64,000 bases of DNA from Paenibacillus sp. Lineage in GTDB: Bacteria; Bacillota; Bacilli; Paenibacillales; NBRC-103111. A program made the translations under genes and the position numbers. The stretch spans positions 62,001 through 126,000 of the forward strand of contig JAPSLM010000003.1 in the NCBI GenBank assembly GCA_031180825.1, read 5' to 3'. Position 1 is the first letter of the stretch. Each line of letters starts with the position of its first letter. Under the pieces are notes generated by a model. The model worked only from the letters and a program-made list of their open reading frames with translations. It did no database searches and had not been told where the DNA came from. Below are positions 16,959 to 25,992 of this stretch, piece after piece.

Positions 16959-18257
16959 TTATAGAGCCGTCAGACGCTCGAAGCTTTGCTGCGCCTCGAA
17001 TTTGACCTTCTCTTCGTCCATCGTCAGGCATTCGCCTTTGCGGACGACCCAGCGTCCATCGATGCAGACGTCCGTGACATCCTTGGAAACCGCGGAATAT
17101 ACGACATGCGAGATGAAATTCGTCCGCGGGTAGAAATGCGGCTGATCGATATCAAGCGCGATAAAATCGGCCTTCATGCCTTGCTGAAGCGCCCCGACGT
17201 CATTCAGCCAGATCGAACGGGCCCCGTCGAGCGTACCAAGCTTCAAAGCCTCCCAAGCGGATACCGCTACCGGATCGCCGGATACGCCTTTATGGATCAG
17301 GGCAGCCAGCCGAACCTCTTCAAGCATATCCAGGTTATTATTGCTGGCCGCTCCGTCCGTTCCCAAGGATACGAGCACGCCTGCTTTCAGCAGCTCCGGC
17401 ACTCTCGCCACGCCGCTAGCCAGCTTCAGGTTGCTGCCGGGGTTGTGCGAAATGCGCACGTCGTACCGCTTCAGCACTTCGATCTCTTCGTCGGTCAAAT
17501 GCACGCCGTGGGCTACGAGAGTCGGACGGGAAAATACGCCAAGCTTCTCCAGATGCGCTACCGGACGCAAACCGTATTGCTCGACGTTTTCCTGCACTTC
17601 TCTCGCCGTTTCCGACATGTGGGTGTGGATCGGCAAATTCAAGTCGTGAGCCGCCTGCACAATACGTTCAATATAATCCGGAGGGCAGGTGTAAGGGGAA
17701 TGCGGCGACATCATGGTCGTGATGCGGCCGTCCGCCTGGCCGTGCCAATCTTTTGCAAAAGCGGTCGCCTCGGCCAGCTTGGCGTCCTGTACCTCCCGCG
17801 AGCACAGCCCGATCACACCGCGCGTAAGGCAGGCGCGAATACCGCTCTCCACCGCCGCATTCGCCACTTCATTCATATGGTCGTACATATCGACGAAGGT
17901 CGTCGTTCCGCTTTTCAGCATTTCCAGCACAGACAAACGGGTCCCTGCACGCACGTCCTGGGCCGTGAACTTGCCTTCCATCGGCCACATTTTTTCCTGA
18001 AGCCAGACTTGAAGCGCCATATCGTCCCCGTAACCGCGAAGCAGCGACATCGCGGCATGCCCGTGCGTATTGACGAGCCCCGGCATGAACAGCTTGCCCG
18101 AGCCGTCGATGCGCTCGTCGTATGAGCCCGCAGGAAGCGGCGCCTGTTCTCCGATATATGTAATGCGGTTTCCTTCAATGACCATGCACCCCTGGATGAT
18201 CGGCGCCTCTTCATTCATCGTTAGAAACGTTCCGTTTTCAATTATTGTTTTCTTCAC
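16959..18257 (-). CDS. mtaD: 5-methylthioadenosine/S-adenosylhomocysteine deaminase (amidohydrolase)
   Basis: A 432-residue amidohydrolase-superfamily zinc enzyme that deaminates MTA or SAH to the inosyl forms, part of purine and methyl-cycle salvage. Metal-site motifs are HGHAAMSLLRG, HTHMSETAREV, VAHGVHL and SLGTDGAASNNNLDM. N- and C-terminal beta-sandwich segments flank the barrel (TIIENGTFLTM at the start). The GTG at 18257 follows a GGGAGGGG site and fits the family length; an open extension to 18320 lacks a site. The TseB-like gene follows closely. Confidence 0.88.
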   Translation of the reverse strand: MKKTIIENGTFLTMNEEAPIIQGCMVIEGNRITYIGEQAPLPAGSYDERIDGSGKLFMPGLVNTHGHAAMSLLRGYGDDMALQVWLQEKMWPMEGKFTAQDVRAGTRLSVLEMLKSGTTTFVDMYDHMNEVANAAVESGIRACLTRGVIGLCSREVQDAKLAEATAFAKDWHGQADGRITTMMSPHSPYTCPPDYIERIVQAAHDLNLPIHTHMSETAREVQENVEQYGLRPVAHLEKLGVFSRPTLVAHGVHLTDEEIEVLKRYDVRISHNPGSNLKLASGVARVPELLKAGVLVSLGTDGAASNNNLDMLEEVRLAALIHKGVSGDPVAVSAWEALKLGTLDGARSIWLNDVGALQQGMKADFIALDIDQPHFYPRTNFISHVVYSAVSKDVTDVCIDGRWVVRKGECLTMDEEKVKFEAQQSFERLTAL

Positions 18258-18297
18258 CGGACACAATCCCCTCCCAATACAATACGGTCTCGTTTTC

Positions 18298-18327
18298 AAT
18301 GTACACCCTGCGGAGGACAAAAATCAA
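18298..18327 (-). promoter_or_regulatory. Candidate sigma-A promoter of mtaD
   Basis: Minus-strand TTGATT (18327-18322) and TACATT (18303-18298) are separated by 18 bases. Confidence 0.5.
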
Positions 18328-18530
18328 GCTGACTATACCCCATAGGGTAATTCGCTCACATAGCAAAAGATTCATGAACATATGGTAAAATGGATAAACT
18401 AAGAATTGCATTCCGTTGTTTGATTATGTTATTTTTAATTTTGTGTGAATTGGCGCGTTTTTTCTACATATTTCTTGCTGTTTAGTTTAATTTTTTGTAA
18501 ATCTTCAATTACTTGGGAGGCCAAAACCGT

Positions 18531-19151
18531 ATGTTGTTTACCAAAAAGAATGACACCGATTTTCTGCTGCTGCTCATTAAAGCGTCGGAAAATACGCTTA
18601 ACGCCGCACAGATGTTTCGGAACGCCGTCATGGGTAACGAGCCGCCGGCTACGTTTTATCCGCAGCTAAAAGAACTCGAGAACACAGGAGACCAAATCAC
18701 ACACCAAATCTTTAAAGGCTTGAACAAAGTGTTCATCACGCCGCTGGACCGCGAGGATATTATGGAGCTGGCCTCTAAAGTGGATGACGTGCTTGACGGG
18801 ATCGAAGCCACAATCGCCCGTTTCGATTACTTGAACATCACCGTATCCGATAAATATATGAAGGAATTTTCCGCCGTGCTCGTTGCAAGCTGTCAGCATA
18901 TTCTGGACGCCTTCAAGCTGCTGTCCAAGAAAAAATATATGCAAATTACCGAGCATACCGTGCAGATCAACAGCTTGGAAAATGAAGCCGACCGGCTCAT
19001 GAGAGAAGGCATTCGCGAAATTTTCACTCACCCTAAAGATCCGTATCACGATTTTAAATTAAAAGAGCTCTACGAGCGCCTTGAGCAAACGACCGACGCA
19101 TGCGAAGACGTAGCCAATATTTTGGATAGCGTAGTCCTGCGGTATTCTTGA
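18531..19151 (+). CDS. DUF47 family (PhoU-like) phosphate transport accessory protein
   Basis: A 206-residue all-helical DUF47 protein, the size of B. subtilis YkaA (205). Conserved patterns include LEN-GD-ITHQIFKGLN, PLDREDIMELASKVDDVLDGIEA and LENEADRLMREGI, arranged like the three-helix repeats of PhoU. It precedes pit by 57 bases, the usual pairing in Firmicutes, and is thought to tune Pit activity at the membrane. The ATG at 18531 follows GGGAGG by ten bases. The upstream gap (18258-18530) holds the mtaD promoter and a weak plus-strand candidate (TTGCAT near 18406 with TATTTT); I saw no clear PHO box. Confidence 0.88.
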   Translation: MLFTKKNDTDFLLLLIKASENTLNAAQMFRNAVMGNEPPATFYPQLKELENTGDQITHQIFKGLNKVFITPLDREDIMELASKVDDVLDGIEATIARFDYLNITVSDKYMKEFSAVLVASCQHILDAFKLLSKKKYMQITEHTVQINSLENEADRLMREGIREIFTHPKDPYHDFKLKELYERLEQTTDACEDVANILDSVVLRYS

Positions 19152-19208
19152 CAGGACCGTTTTGCAATGCTGAAGATGGGTACGACTCAGCCTGCTTAGG
19201 AGGAAACT

Positions 19209-20210
19209 ATGTTAACCACTATCATTATCATCGTAGCTCTGGCGCTCCTCTTCGATTTTATTAACGGTTTCCACGATACGGCCAACGCGATCGCTACATC
19301 GATTTCAACCCGGGCGTTATCTCCCCGTTTTGCCGTATTTTACGCGGCGATATTGAACTTCATCGGTGCGATTTTTTCCTCGGAGGTTGCCAAAACGGTC
19401 GGAGGCAAGGTCGCCAATCCCGCTACGATCGACAACGGCGTATATATCGTTATTGCAGCGCTGCTGTCCGCCATTATCTGGAATCTGTTGACCTGGTATT
19501 ACGGCATTCCTTCGTCTTCCTCCCATACGCTTATCGGTTCTCTCGCCGGAGCCGTTATTGCGGGGGCCGGAGTCGGGGCGCTCAATTGGTCCGGGTTTAA
19601 GGAAATCGTATTGATCCTTGTCCTCTCGCCTATTATCGCCTTTGCGACAGGATTCGTGATCATGTGGATTATCCGCAAGCTTATTCTGGTTGGCGGGAAT
19701 GAATCCCGTTCGAAAATGAATCGTATGTTCAAGAGCTTCCAAGTGCTCTCTGCAGGTTTGCTTTCTTTTTCCCACGGAGGGAACGACGCGCAAAAAGCGA
19801 TGGGAATTATCGTTTTCGGTCTCGTCGCATTAGGATACCAAACCAATCTGGATGTGCCGTTATGGGTTAAAATCTCGGCTGCAACGGCCATGGGCCTTGG
19901 TACTTCGATCGGCGGCTGGAGAATTATTAAGACGATGAGTAAAAAGCTGCTAAAAATCGAACCGATTAACGGCTTCGCTTCGGATTTGAACTCGTCCATC
20001 GTTATTCAGACCTCTACGCATCTCGGCATGCCGCTGTCAACCACACATGTCATCTCGTCTTCCATTATCGGAACGGGCGCTGTGATGCGGTTTCACGATG
20101 TAAAATGGGGAACGGTCACCCGCATGGTCATGACATGGGTGATTACCATTCCGATCAGTATGGTTCTTGCTTTCGTCATTTACAAAATTATGTTCGCGCT
20201 TGTTGCATGA
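19209..20210 (+). CDS. pit: Low-affinity inorganic phosphate transporter, Pit family
   Basis: A 333-residue polytopic membrane protein with the two Pit signatures: FDFINGFHDTANAIATS near the N-terminus and FSHGGNDAQKAMGI in the second half, reflecting the inverted duplication of the family. About ten hydrophobic segments are visible. It imports phosphate, or metal-phosphate complexes, using the proton gradient. A strong AGGAGG site precedes the ATG by five bases. It forms a unit with the upstream DUF47 gene and ends at a long hairpin shared with the convergent rex gene. Confidence 0.93.
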   Translation: MLTTIIIIVALALLFDFINGFHDTANAIATSISTRALSPRFAVFYAAILNFIGAIFSSEVAKTVGGKVANPATIDNGVYIVIAALLSAIIWNLLTWYYGIPSSSSHTLIGSLAGAVIAGAGVGALNWSGFKEIVLILVLSPIIAFATGFVIMWIIRKLILVGGNESRSKMNRMFKSFQVLSAGLLSFSHGGNDAQKAMGIIVFGLVALGYQTNLDVPLWVKISAATAMGLGTSIGGWRIIKTMSKKLLKIEPINGFASDLNSSIVIQTSTHLGMPLSTTHVISSSIIGTGAVMRFHDVKWGTVTRMVMTWVITIPISMVLAFVIYKIMFALVA

Positions 20211-20242
20211 GAATGGACAGGCCCCGGGAAATACGGCAAATT

Positions 20243-20293
20243 AAAAAGGATAGAGCTTCAGAACAAATGTTCTGTGAAGCTCTATCCTTTTTC
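20243..20293. terminator. Long bidirectional terminator between pit and rex
   Basis: An inverted repeat of about 22 bases per arm (AAAAAGGATAGAGCTTCA and its complement, extended by GAACA) ends in A/T runs on both sides. It directly follows the rex stop codon and lies 33 bases after pit, so it serves both convergent units. Confidence 0.92.
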
Positions 20294-20294
20294 G

Positions 20295-20915
20295 TTAATC
20301 CAGATAGTAAGCCAAGCTTTGTAATTCCGTTGTGAAATCGGCATGATGCACCCGGACTTCACCCGGCACTTTAATAATGACCGGAGCAAAATTCAAAATC
20401 GCCTCGACACCGGCCTCCACAAACCGATTGGCCACCTGCTGGGCTTCTGCCGCCGGAACGGTAATGATCCCGATGCGCACCTTCAGCTCTTGGATGGTTG
20501 CCTTCATTTCACCGGTCGGCTTGACCTTCAAATTGTTGATCGTATCCCCGATCTTCGATTCGTGCGAATCAAAAACGGCTACGATTTTCATATTATCCTT
20601 CAGATAGGCATTATAATTGCATAAAGCGCGGCCCAGGTTCCCCGCTCCTACCAATGCCACAGGAATAATTTTATCAAGTTTTAAAATTTGGCGGATTTTC
20701 TCGATCAAATAGTCGACGTCGTAGCCGATCCCCTTTTTGCCGAATTCGCCAAAATAAGCAAGGTCTTTACGGATTTGCGCCGGATTTAAGTCCAACTTTT
20801 GCCCCAGATCCTGCGAAGACACCGTCTGTACGTTCTTTTTGCTGAGTTCGTTCAAAAAACGGAGGTACACCGGAAGCCGGCGTACGACCGCCTCGGAAAT
20901 TTTCATCGTCTTCAT
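20295..20915 (-). CDS. rex: Redox-sensing transcriptional repressor Rex
   Basis: A 206-residue regulator. The N-terminal winged helix (about 1-80) contains the recognition segment LNPAQIRKDLAYFGEFGKKG. A Rossmann fold with GAGNLGRALCNY binds NADH/NAD+, and the C-terminal swap helix is present. Rex represses fermentation and respiration genes until NADH rises. The gene overlaps the end of dinG by 4 bases, so it is cotranscribed with it, and stops against a bidirectional terminator. A plausible target, the qcr operon, lies in this window, but I found only a half operator there. Confidence 0.95.
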   Translation of the reverse strand: MKTMKISEAVVRRLPVYLRFLNELSKKNVQTVSSQDLGQKLDLNPAQIRKDLAYFGEFGKKGIGYDVDYLIEKIRQILKLDKIIPVALVGAGNLGRALCNYNAYLKDNMKIVAVFDSHESKIGDTINNLKVKPTGEMKATIQELKVRIGIITVPAAEAQQVANRFVEAGVEAILNFAPVIIKVPGEVRVHHADFTTELQSLAYYLD

Positions 20916-23764
20916 GCTTGGTTCTCACCCATCCACTGCTTTATTCTTGGTACGAGCTGATTCGAATTCATGTGCTCGATTTTTGGGCCGGGCAGCGAAT
21001 ACAAGAAATATTTGCCGTAATTCGTATCGATCACCCGGGTATCGTATATGATGACGATGCCTTTATCCGTAGCGGTGCGCACGAGCCGGCCGAAGCCCTG
21101 CTTGAACCTGATTACCGCCTGCGGTACCGACAGCTTCATGAACGGATTCTGGTTTCGCTGCTTGATCATCTCGGTCTTTGCTTCGATCAACGGATGGTTC
21201 GGCGGTTGAAACGGCAGCCTGACGATCGCCAGACAGCTTAACGCATTTCCGGGGATATCGACCCCTTCCCAGAAACTGCTTGTACCCAGCAAAACGCAGT
21301 TCGGACTGTTCTGAAACAGTCTTGTCAGCTTGCTCCGGTTGCTGCTGTCGACGCCCTGGCCCAGCACGCCGATCCCGAACGGACTCAACATCTCTTTTAA
21401 GGCCCCGTGAACCAGCTTCAGCATCCGGTTGGACGTAAACAATACCAGCATCCGGCCCCGCGTTTCCAGCGCCACCTCGGCCAGCGACGGCACGAGCCGG
21501 TCGACGAACTCCTTCTCGCCGCTGGCTCCGCGCAGCGTAGGGAAATCCCGGGGAATAGCGACAAGCGCCTGCTCTCGGTAATTAAACGGCGAGGGAAGCT
21601 GAACGGTTTTCAGCTTGCCGTCCGCCCCGTCTTCCCGCAAGCCCAGTTGGTCGCATGTATAATCGAACGATTTGCCGACGGACAATGTCGCCGAAGTCAG
21701 AATGACGCTATCCTTCGGCCCGAAGAAATGCTGCTTCAGCATCTCGCTGACGTCAATCGGCACGCAGAACAGCTGGACCGACCGGTTTCTGCTGTAGGTC
21801 CCGGCTTCAAGCCAATACACATAATTCGCATCCGGCATCGTCATGAAGAAATGAAGCGAATCCCTGTGCCGGTACAGTTCCTTAACGGTGCCGGTAAGGT
21901 CCGTAATCAAGCTTTGGACATCGTATTCGTCCTGTACTTCCTTGATTTCCGAGATCAGCTTGTCGAGCGGCTTCAGAGCTTCCCCGAAGTTAAGCTGCAT
22001 GTTTTCTTCAAGAATTTGCAATTTATCCCATCCTGCGGGCAGCGAGTCTTTCTTGACCCGATAGACAAGCCCGTTCCCCTCCGATTGGGAAGTGTCGCTT
22101 CGCGAAGCCAGAAGCTGGTACAAAAGCTCCGTCAGCTGATCCCATTCCTCCTTCAATTGGAGAACCTTCTCGACAACCCGGTCAATCGTCGCGCACCAGC
22201 CTTGGGCACGCTCGTCCTCGAACCGCTGCAATCGAATCCGCAGGCTGGATAATTGTCCCGAGCGCGCATCTTTATAAAGCCAGAGAAGCGTGTTCGACAA
22301 CCCGTGATAGTGAAGCTCGATTCCTAAATGCTTGCCGGCCACTTCCTCGAAGTGATGCGCTTCGTCGATTACCAAATGCTTATAGCCCGGCAGCAGCCGG
22401 TTTTCCGCTTTCATATCGGTAAAGAGCAGCGAGTGGTTGGTAATGATGACATCTGCGGTGTTCGCCTCGTGCCGGGCGCGGTGATAGAAGCATTTTTTAA
22501 ACCACGGGCATGCGCGGTTCAAGCAAGAATCCGTATCGCTTTCCACCGATTGCCAGAATTGCTTTCCTTTATTGGCGAAATGAAGCTCCTCTTCATCTCC
22601 ATATTTCGTTTCTCCCAGCCAGACGAGCATCTGCCCGGCCGTAATCCGGTCTTCCTTGCCATGCTCGAAGTCAAGCGTATTCATTTTGTGCTCGAATTTA
22701 CGCAGGCACAAATAGTGGCTCCGTCCCTTCAGAACGGCCGCCCGAAAGCCTACAGGGAACAGCTCGTGCAGCAGCGGCACATCCCGCTCTCTGAGCTGCT
22801 CTTGCAGATTGATGGTATGCGTGCTGATCAGCACTTTTTTGTCCTGCTTGAGCCCGTAGTACAGCGACGGAATCAGGTACCCTAGCGACTTCCCCGTGCC
22901 TGTGCCGGCTTCGATCATCAGGTGCTTCCCGTCTTGGAATGCGGTCTCCACCTCGCTGAGCATCTGCACCTGCGATTCCCTATCCTCGTACGCGGCGAAC
23001 CGCTGCCGAAGCTCTTGCTTCAACTGATCGTAGAATGAAGGAAAATCGTCCGGCAGCCGCAGGATGTCTTCCTCCTCCCGTACCGGTTCTTCATCTCCCC
23101 ATTCTCCTACGTTCAAGGCAAATTGCCGGAAATAACGGTCCATATCCGGATCGAGCGGCTGGTGCAGCTCTTTATACTGCCGCATTTCGCTTACAAACCA
23201 GCCGAAATCTCCCGCCGAATCGGCAAAAACCATCTCCAGCCTTTGCAAAGTAAGCAGCGGAAGCGACTGAAACCGTTCCATGCACCGGAGCCAGATCCGC
23301 GCGGTAACCTCGGCATCGCTGTCCGCCTGATGCGGCCGCTCATGTTCGATGCCGAAGGCGTGGCATACCATCGAAAGCTGCAGGCTTGATAAGCCGGGAA
23401 ACAACACGCGCAGCGCGTCCATCGTATCCAGTACCCGTCCGTCGAACGGGAAGTACCCGTTATCGTCCAGCGCCCGCTGCAGAAATGACAAGTCAAAGGC
23501 AATATTATGTCCGACCAGAACCGCGTCTTGGAGGAGAGGAACCATCTCGGCAATAACCTCTTCCATGGCAGGAGAATCCTTTACCATCTCGTCGTCGATT
23601 CCGGTAAGCGTTGTAATTGAAGAAGGTATACTTATGCCCGGATTGACGAGTGAAGTATACCTGTCAGTTATTTCATGATCGTTTATAAGAAAGAGCCCGA
23701 CTTGGATAATGCGATCCGTCGCCGTGCTCCCCGTCGTTTCAAAATCCAAAACTGCAAATTTCAT
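20912..23764 (-). CDS. dinG: DinG-type helicase/exonuclease with N-terminal DnaQ-like domain
   Basis: A 950-residue fusion. The N-terminal DnaQ-like 3'-5' exonuclease (about 1-165) has FAVLDFETTG, VGHNIAFDLSFL and HQADSDAEVT with the acidic catalytic set. The C-terminal superfamily 2 helicase has Walker A GTGTGKS (near 290), DEAHH, and motif VI-like QGFGRLVRT. B. subtilis DinG (YpvA, ~930 residues) has this layout. Four cysteines near 352, 413, 418 and 424 (LCLRK, then C-x4-C-x5-C) sit where XPD/DinG enzymes bind an iron-sulfur cluster, so a cluster may be retained, unlike the S. aureus enzyme. The gene is coupled to rex. Role: DNA repair. Confidence 0.92.
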   Translation of the reverse strand: MKFAVLDFETTGSTATDRIIQVGLFLINDHEITDRYTSLVNPGISIPSSITTLTGIDDEMVKDSPAMEEVIAEMVPLLQDAVLVGHNIAFDLSFLQRALDDNGYFPFDGRVLDTMDALRVLFPGLSSLQLSMVCHAFGIEHERPHQADSDAEVTARIWLRCMERFQSLPLLTLQRLEMVFADSAGDFGWFVSEMRQYKELHQPLDPDMDRYFRQFALNVGEWGDEEPVREEEDILRLPDDFPSFYDQLKQELRQRFAAYEDRESQVQMLSEVETAFQDGKHLMIEAGTGTGKSLGYLIPSLYYGLKQDKKVLISTHTINLQEQLRERDVPLLHELFPVGFRAAVLKGRSHYLCLRKFEHKMNTLDFEHGKEDRITAGQMLVWLGETKYGDEEELHFANKGKQFWQSVESDTDSCLNRACPWFKKCFYHRARHEANTADVIITNHSLLFTDMKAENRLLPGYKHLVIDEAHHFEEVAGKHLGIELHYHGLSNTLLWLYKDARSGQLSSLRIRLQRFEDERAQGWCATIDRVVEKVLQLKEEWDQLTELLYQLLASRSDTSQSEGNGLVYRVKKDSLPAGWDKLQILEENMQLNFGEALKPLDKLISEIKEVQDEYDVQSLITDLTGTVKELYRHRDSLHFFMTMPDANYVYWLEAGTYSRNRSVQLFCVPIDVSEMLKQHFFGPKDSVILTSATLSVGKSFDYTCDQLGLREDGADGKLKTVQLPSPFNYREQALVAIPRDFPTLRGASGEKEFVDRLVPSLAEVALETRGRMLVLFTSNRMLKLVHGALKEMLSPFGIGVLGQGVDSSNRSKLTRLFQNSPNCVLLGTSSFWEGVDIPGNALSCLAIVRLPFQPPNHPLIEAKTEMIKQRNQNPFMKLSVPQAVIRFKQGFGRLVRTATDKGIVIIYDTRVIDTNYGKYFLYSLPGPKIEHMNSNQLVPRIKQWMGENQA

Positions 23765-23878
23765 CGGAGTCGTGTCAATCCCTTCATTCCACTCTTCTCA
23801 TAAGCATACCAATACTGAGGGAAAAAGGGAATAGAAAACTTACCCTTTTCGCAAAAAAACAGGAACGAATATTCGGGT

Positions 23879-24526
23879 TTACTCCGATGGCCGCGACATA
23901 TCGAACACAAACTGGAGTCCACCCTTTTTCTCGCAGCATACGCCTAAATCAAGCAAAGGCTGTACGCTGGACGGATCGGTCCGGTAAGCCATATTGAACA
24001 ATTCGCACGCCTTCTCCATATTATGCAGCTGCGCCTGGATGCAGCCCATAGCGTTAAAAGAAATCGCTTTGAGCTGCATGTTTTCGGTCAACCGGGATAA
24101 AAATTGAAAATGCAGGTAACTTTCCCCGGATTCCCCTTTGCGCAAGTAAGACATTGCCAAATAGATGCGCGCCAAATTGAAATCGGGCTGGAGCCGGATC
24201 AGCTCGTCGAATTCGGCGATCGCCCGGTCGAACATATGGAGCTTGTAATAGCCTTGTCCCCGGATAAACAAATCGGTTCGTTTGCCCGAAAATTCGGGAT
24301 CGAGCGGATCGGCTCCCGTACCGTTCAATGAAATGCCGGCAACGCTCGTCAGTTGGCTCCATTTCTCTTCGAACTGCAGCCATTCTTCAATGCAGGCGTC
24401 GCTCATCGCCTTGAGGGCCCTCAGCTTTTCCTGCAATTCCCTGCGAGCGGCGCCTTGGGAGGACGGGTATTGCGATATGACTTCATCCAGCATTTCGTTC
24501 ATGGAAGCAAAAAGATGTTTAAACAT
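23879..24526 (-). CDS. Tetratricopeptide-repeat protein
   Basis: A 215-residue soluble protein. An N-terminal helical region (about 1-70) with EKLRALKAMSDACIEEWLQFEEKW is followed by about three TPR units, clearest at FIRGQGYYKLHMFDRAIAEF, LARIYLAMSYLRKGE and AFNAMGCIQAQLHNMEKAC. There is no signal peptide. It lies between panD and dinG, a position not occupied by a TPR gene in B. subtilis. The AAAGGTGGG site supports the ATG at 24526. It is probably a protein-protein adaptor; partner unknown. Confidence 0.78.
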   Translation of the reverse strand: MFKHLFASMNEMLDEVISQYPSSQGAARRELQEKLRALKAMSDACIEEWLQFEEKWSQLTSVAGISLNGTGADPLDPEFSGKRTDLFIRGQGYYKLHMFDRAIAEFDELIRLQPDFNLARIYLAMSYLRKGESGESYLHFQFLSRLTENMQLKAISFNAMGCIQAQLHNMEKACELFNMAYRTDPSSVQPLLDLGVCCEKKGGLQFVFDMSRPSE

Positions 24527-24645
24527 CGACGTATCCCACCTTTGCTTCTATTCCCACAGCAGCTTTTGGGCTTCTTCGCCGCGGCTGTGGCGCCCGCTGT
24601 GATCGTATCTACATTGTGCGTCTACCCGTCCCGTTTCATTCTCCT

Positions 24646-25029
24646 TTAAAGGACCGTGGAATGAATTTCTTCCTTCAACACGCCCACGACTTGATTGTTC
24701 TCGCCCATGATGGCAATGCTCGGGGTGTGTTTGCGGGCTTCTTCGTCCGATAACATGACATACGATAAAATAATGACAATATCCCCGGGATGAACCATTC
24801 TGGCCGCGGCGCCGTTCAGGCAGACGACGCCCGAGCCCCGCGGCCCGGGAATAATATACGTCTCGAATCTGGCGCCGTTGTTATTATTGACGATTTGAAC
24901 TTTTTCGTTAGGGAGCATATCGACCAGGTCCAGCAAGTCCTGATCGATCGTAATGCTGCCGACATAGTTTAAATTTGCTTCCGTCACGGTTGCGCGGTGA
25001 ATTTTTGACTTTAACATGGTACGATACAT
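24646..25029 (-). CDS. panD: Aspartate 1-decarboxylase proenzyme
   Basis: A 127-residue pyruvoyl enzyme making beta-alanine for pantothenate. The self-cleavage site is the Gly-Ser in YVGSITID (Ser25), and the active-site segment with Arg54 (ARFETYI) and NGAAARMV is intact. It is the last gene of panB-panC-panD, 54 bases after panC. The downstream 119 bases to the TPR gene hold no clear terminator. Confidence 0.96.
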   Translation of the reverse strand: MYRTMLKSKIHRATVTEANLNYVGSITIDQDLLDLVDMLPNEKVQIVNNNNGARFETYIIPGPRGSGVVCLNGAAARMVHPGDIVIILSYVMLSDEEARKHTPSIAIMGENNQVVGVLKEEIHSTVL

Positions 25030-25083
25030 GGCTGACGCCTCCTACGTTTTTGCGCTCTCGGGACTATTTACTTCACTGTCGGG

Positions 25084-25971
25084 TTACGAATGACTCAATG
25101 ATGCGGCGGGAGCGCGAAGTATCCGATTATCGATCAAGCGCGTCGCCCCGAATCGGACGGCGACGGCGATAATTATTCTCTCGTCCCTGCTCCAAACTTC
25201 CATCGGAGCCAGATCGGGATAAGACAGCAATTCCACGTAATCGATATCGGCCAACGGAGCCGATTGAATGCGCTGAACGACCGTTTGCCGAAGCTCTTCC
25301 GGGGAGATCGCTTCTCTGCGGGCCGCGAGCAGCGATTCCGCTTCTTCCAGGGCCGCGGAAAGGACAAGCGCCTGATTTCTCTCTTCCGCGCTCAAATATA
25401 CGTTACGCGAGCTCATCGCAAGACCGTCGGCTTCCCGGACGATCGGACATGGAACGATGGTGACAGGGATGTTCAGATCGTACACCATCTGCTCGATGAC
25501 CGCTACCTGCTGGGCGTCCTTCAATCCAAAATAGGCCTTGTCAGGCTGAACGATATTCAGCAGCTTGGTCACGACCGTAGCTACGCCGTCAAAATGCCCC
25601 GGCCGGGAAGCCCCGCACAGCCGCTCGGTTACACCGGAGACAGAAACGATCGTTCTGGTCGGCTTCGGGTACATTTCGCTCACCTGCGGAAAAAATACGA
25701 TATCCGTTCCGGCTTCGCGCGCGACGGCCATATCCCGCTCCTCGTCCCGCGGATACCGGTCCAAATCCTCGTTCGGACCAAACTGCAGCGGATTGACGAA
25801 AATGCTCAGGATCACCACATCGCACTCTTTGCGCGCGGCTTCAAGCAGCGAAGCATGGCCTCGGTGCAGGAAGCCCATCGTCGGCACGAAGCCGATGCGC
25901 ACGGCCGGATTCGCCGCGCGTTTTGCTTTAATCAACTGGCGTAACGATTCAATCTGATGAACAATTTGCAT
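25084..25971 (-). CDS. panC: Pantothenate synthetase
   Basis: A 295-residue ATP-dependent ligase joining pantoate and beta-alanine. Class-I-synthetase-like motifs are visible: VPTMGFLHRGHASLL with the HxGH element, FVNPLQFGPNEDLDRYPR, GLKDAQQVAVI and MSSRNVYLS, the KMSKS equivalent. The length is slightly above the usual ~283 because of the C-terminal tail. It begins 21 bases after panB. Confidence 0.96.
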   Translation of the reverse strand: MQIVHQIESLRQLIKAKRAANPAVRIGFVPTMGFLHRGHASLLEAARKECDVVILSIFVNPLQFGPNEDLDRYPRDEERDMAVAREAGTDIVFFPQVSEMYPKPTRTIVSVSGVTERLCGASRPGHFDGVATVVTKLLNIVQPDKAYFGLKDAQQVAVIEQMVYDLNIPVTIVPCPIVREADGLAMSSRNVYLSAEERNQALVLSAALEEAESLLAARREAISPEELRQTVVQRIQSAPLADIDYVELLSYPDLAPMEVWSRDERIIIAVAVRFGATRLIDNRILRAPAASLSHS

Positions 25972-25992
25972 CGGTTTTCGAAGCCCCGTTTC

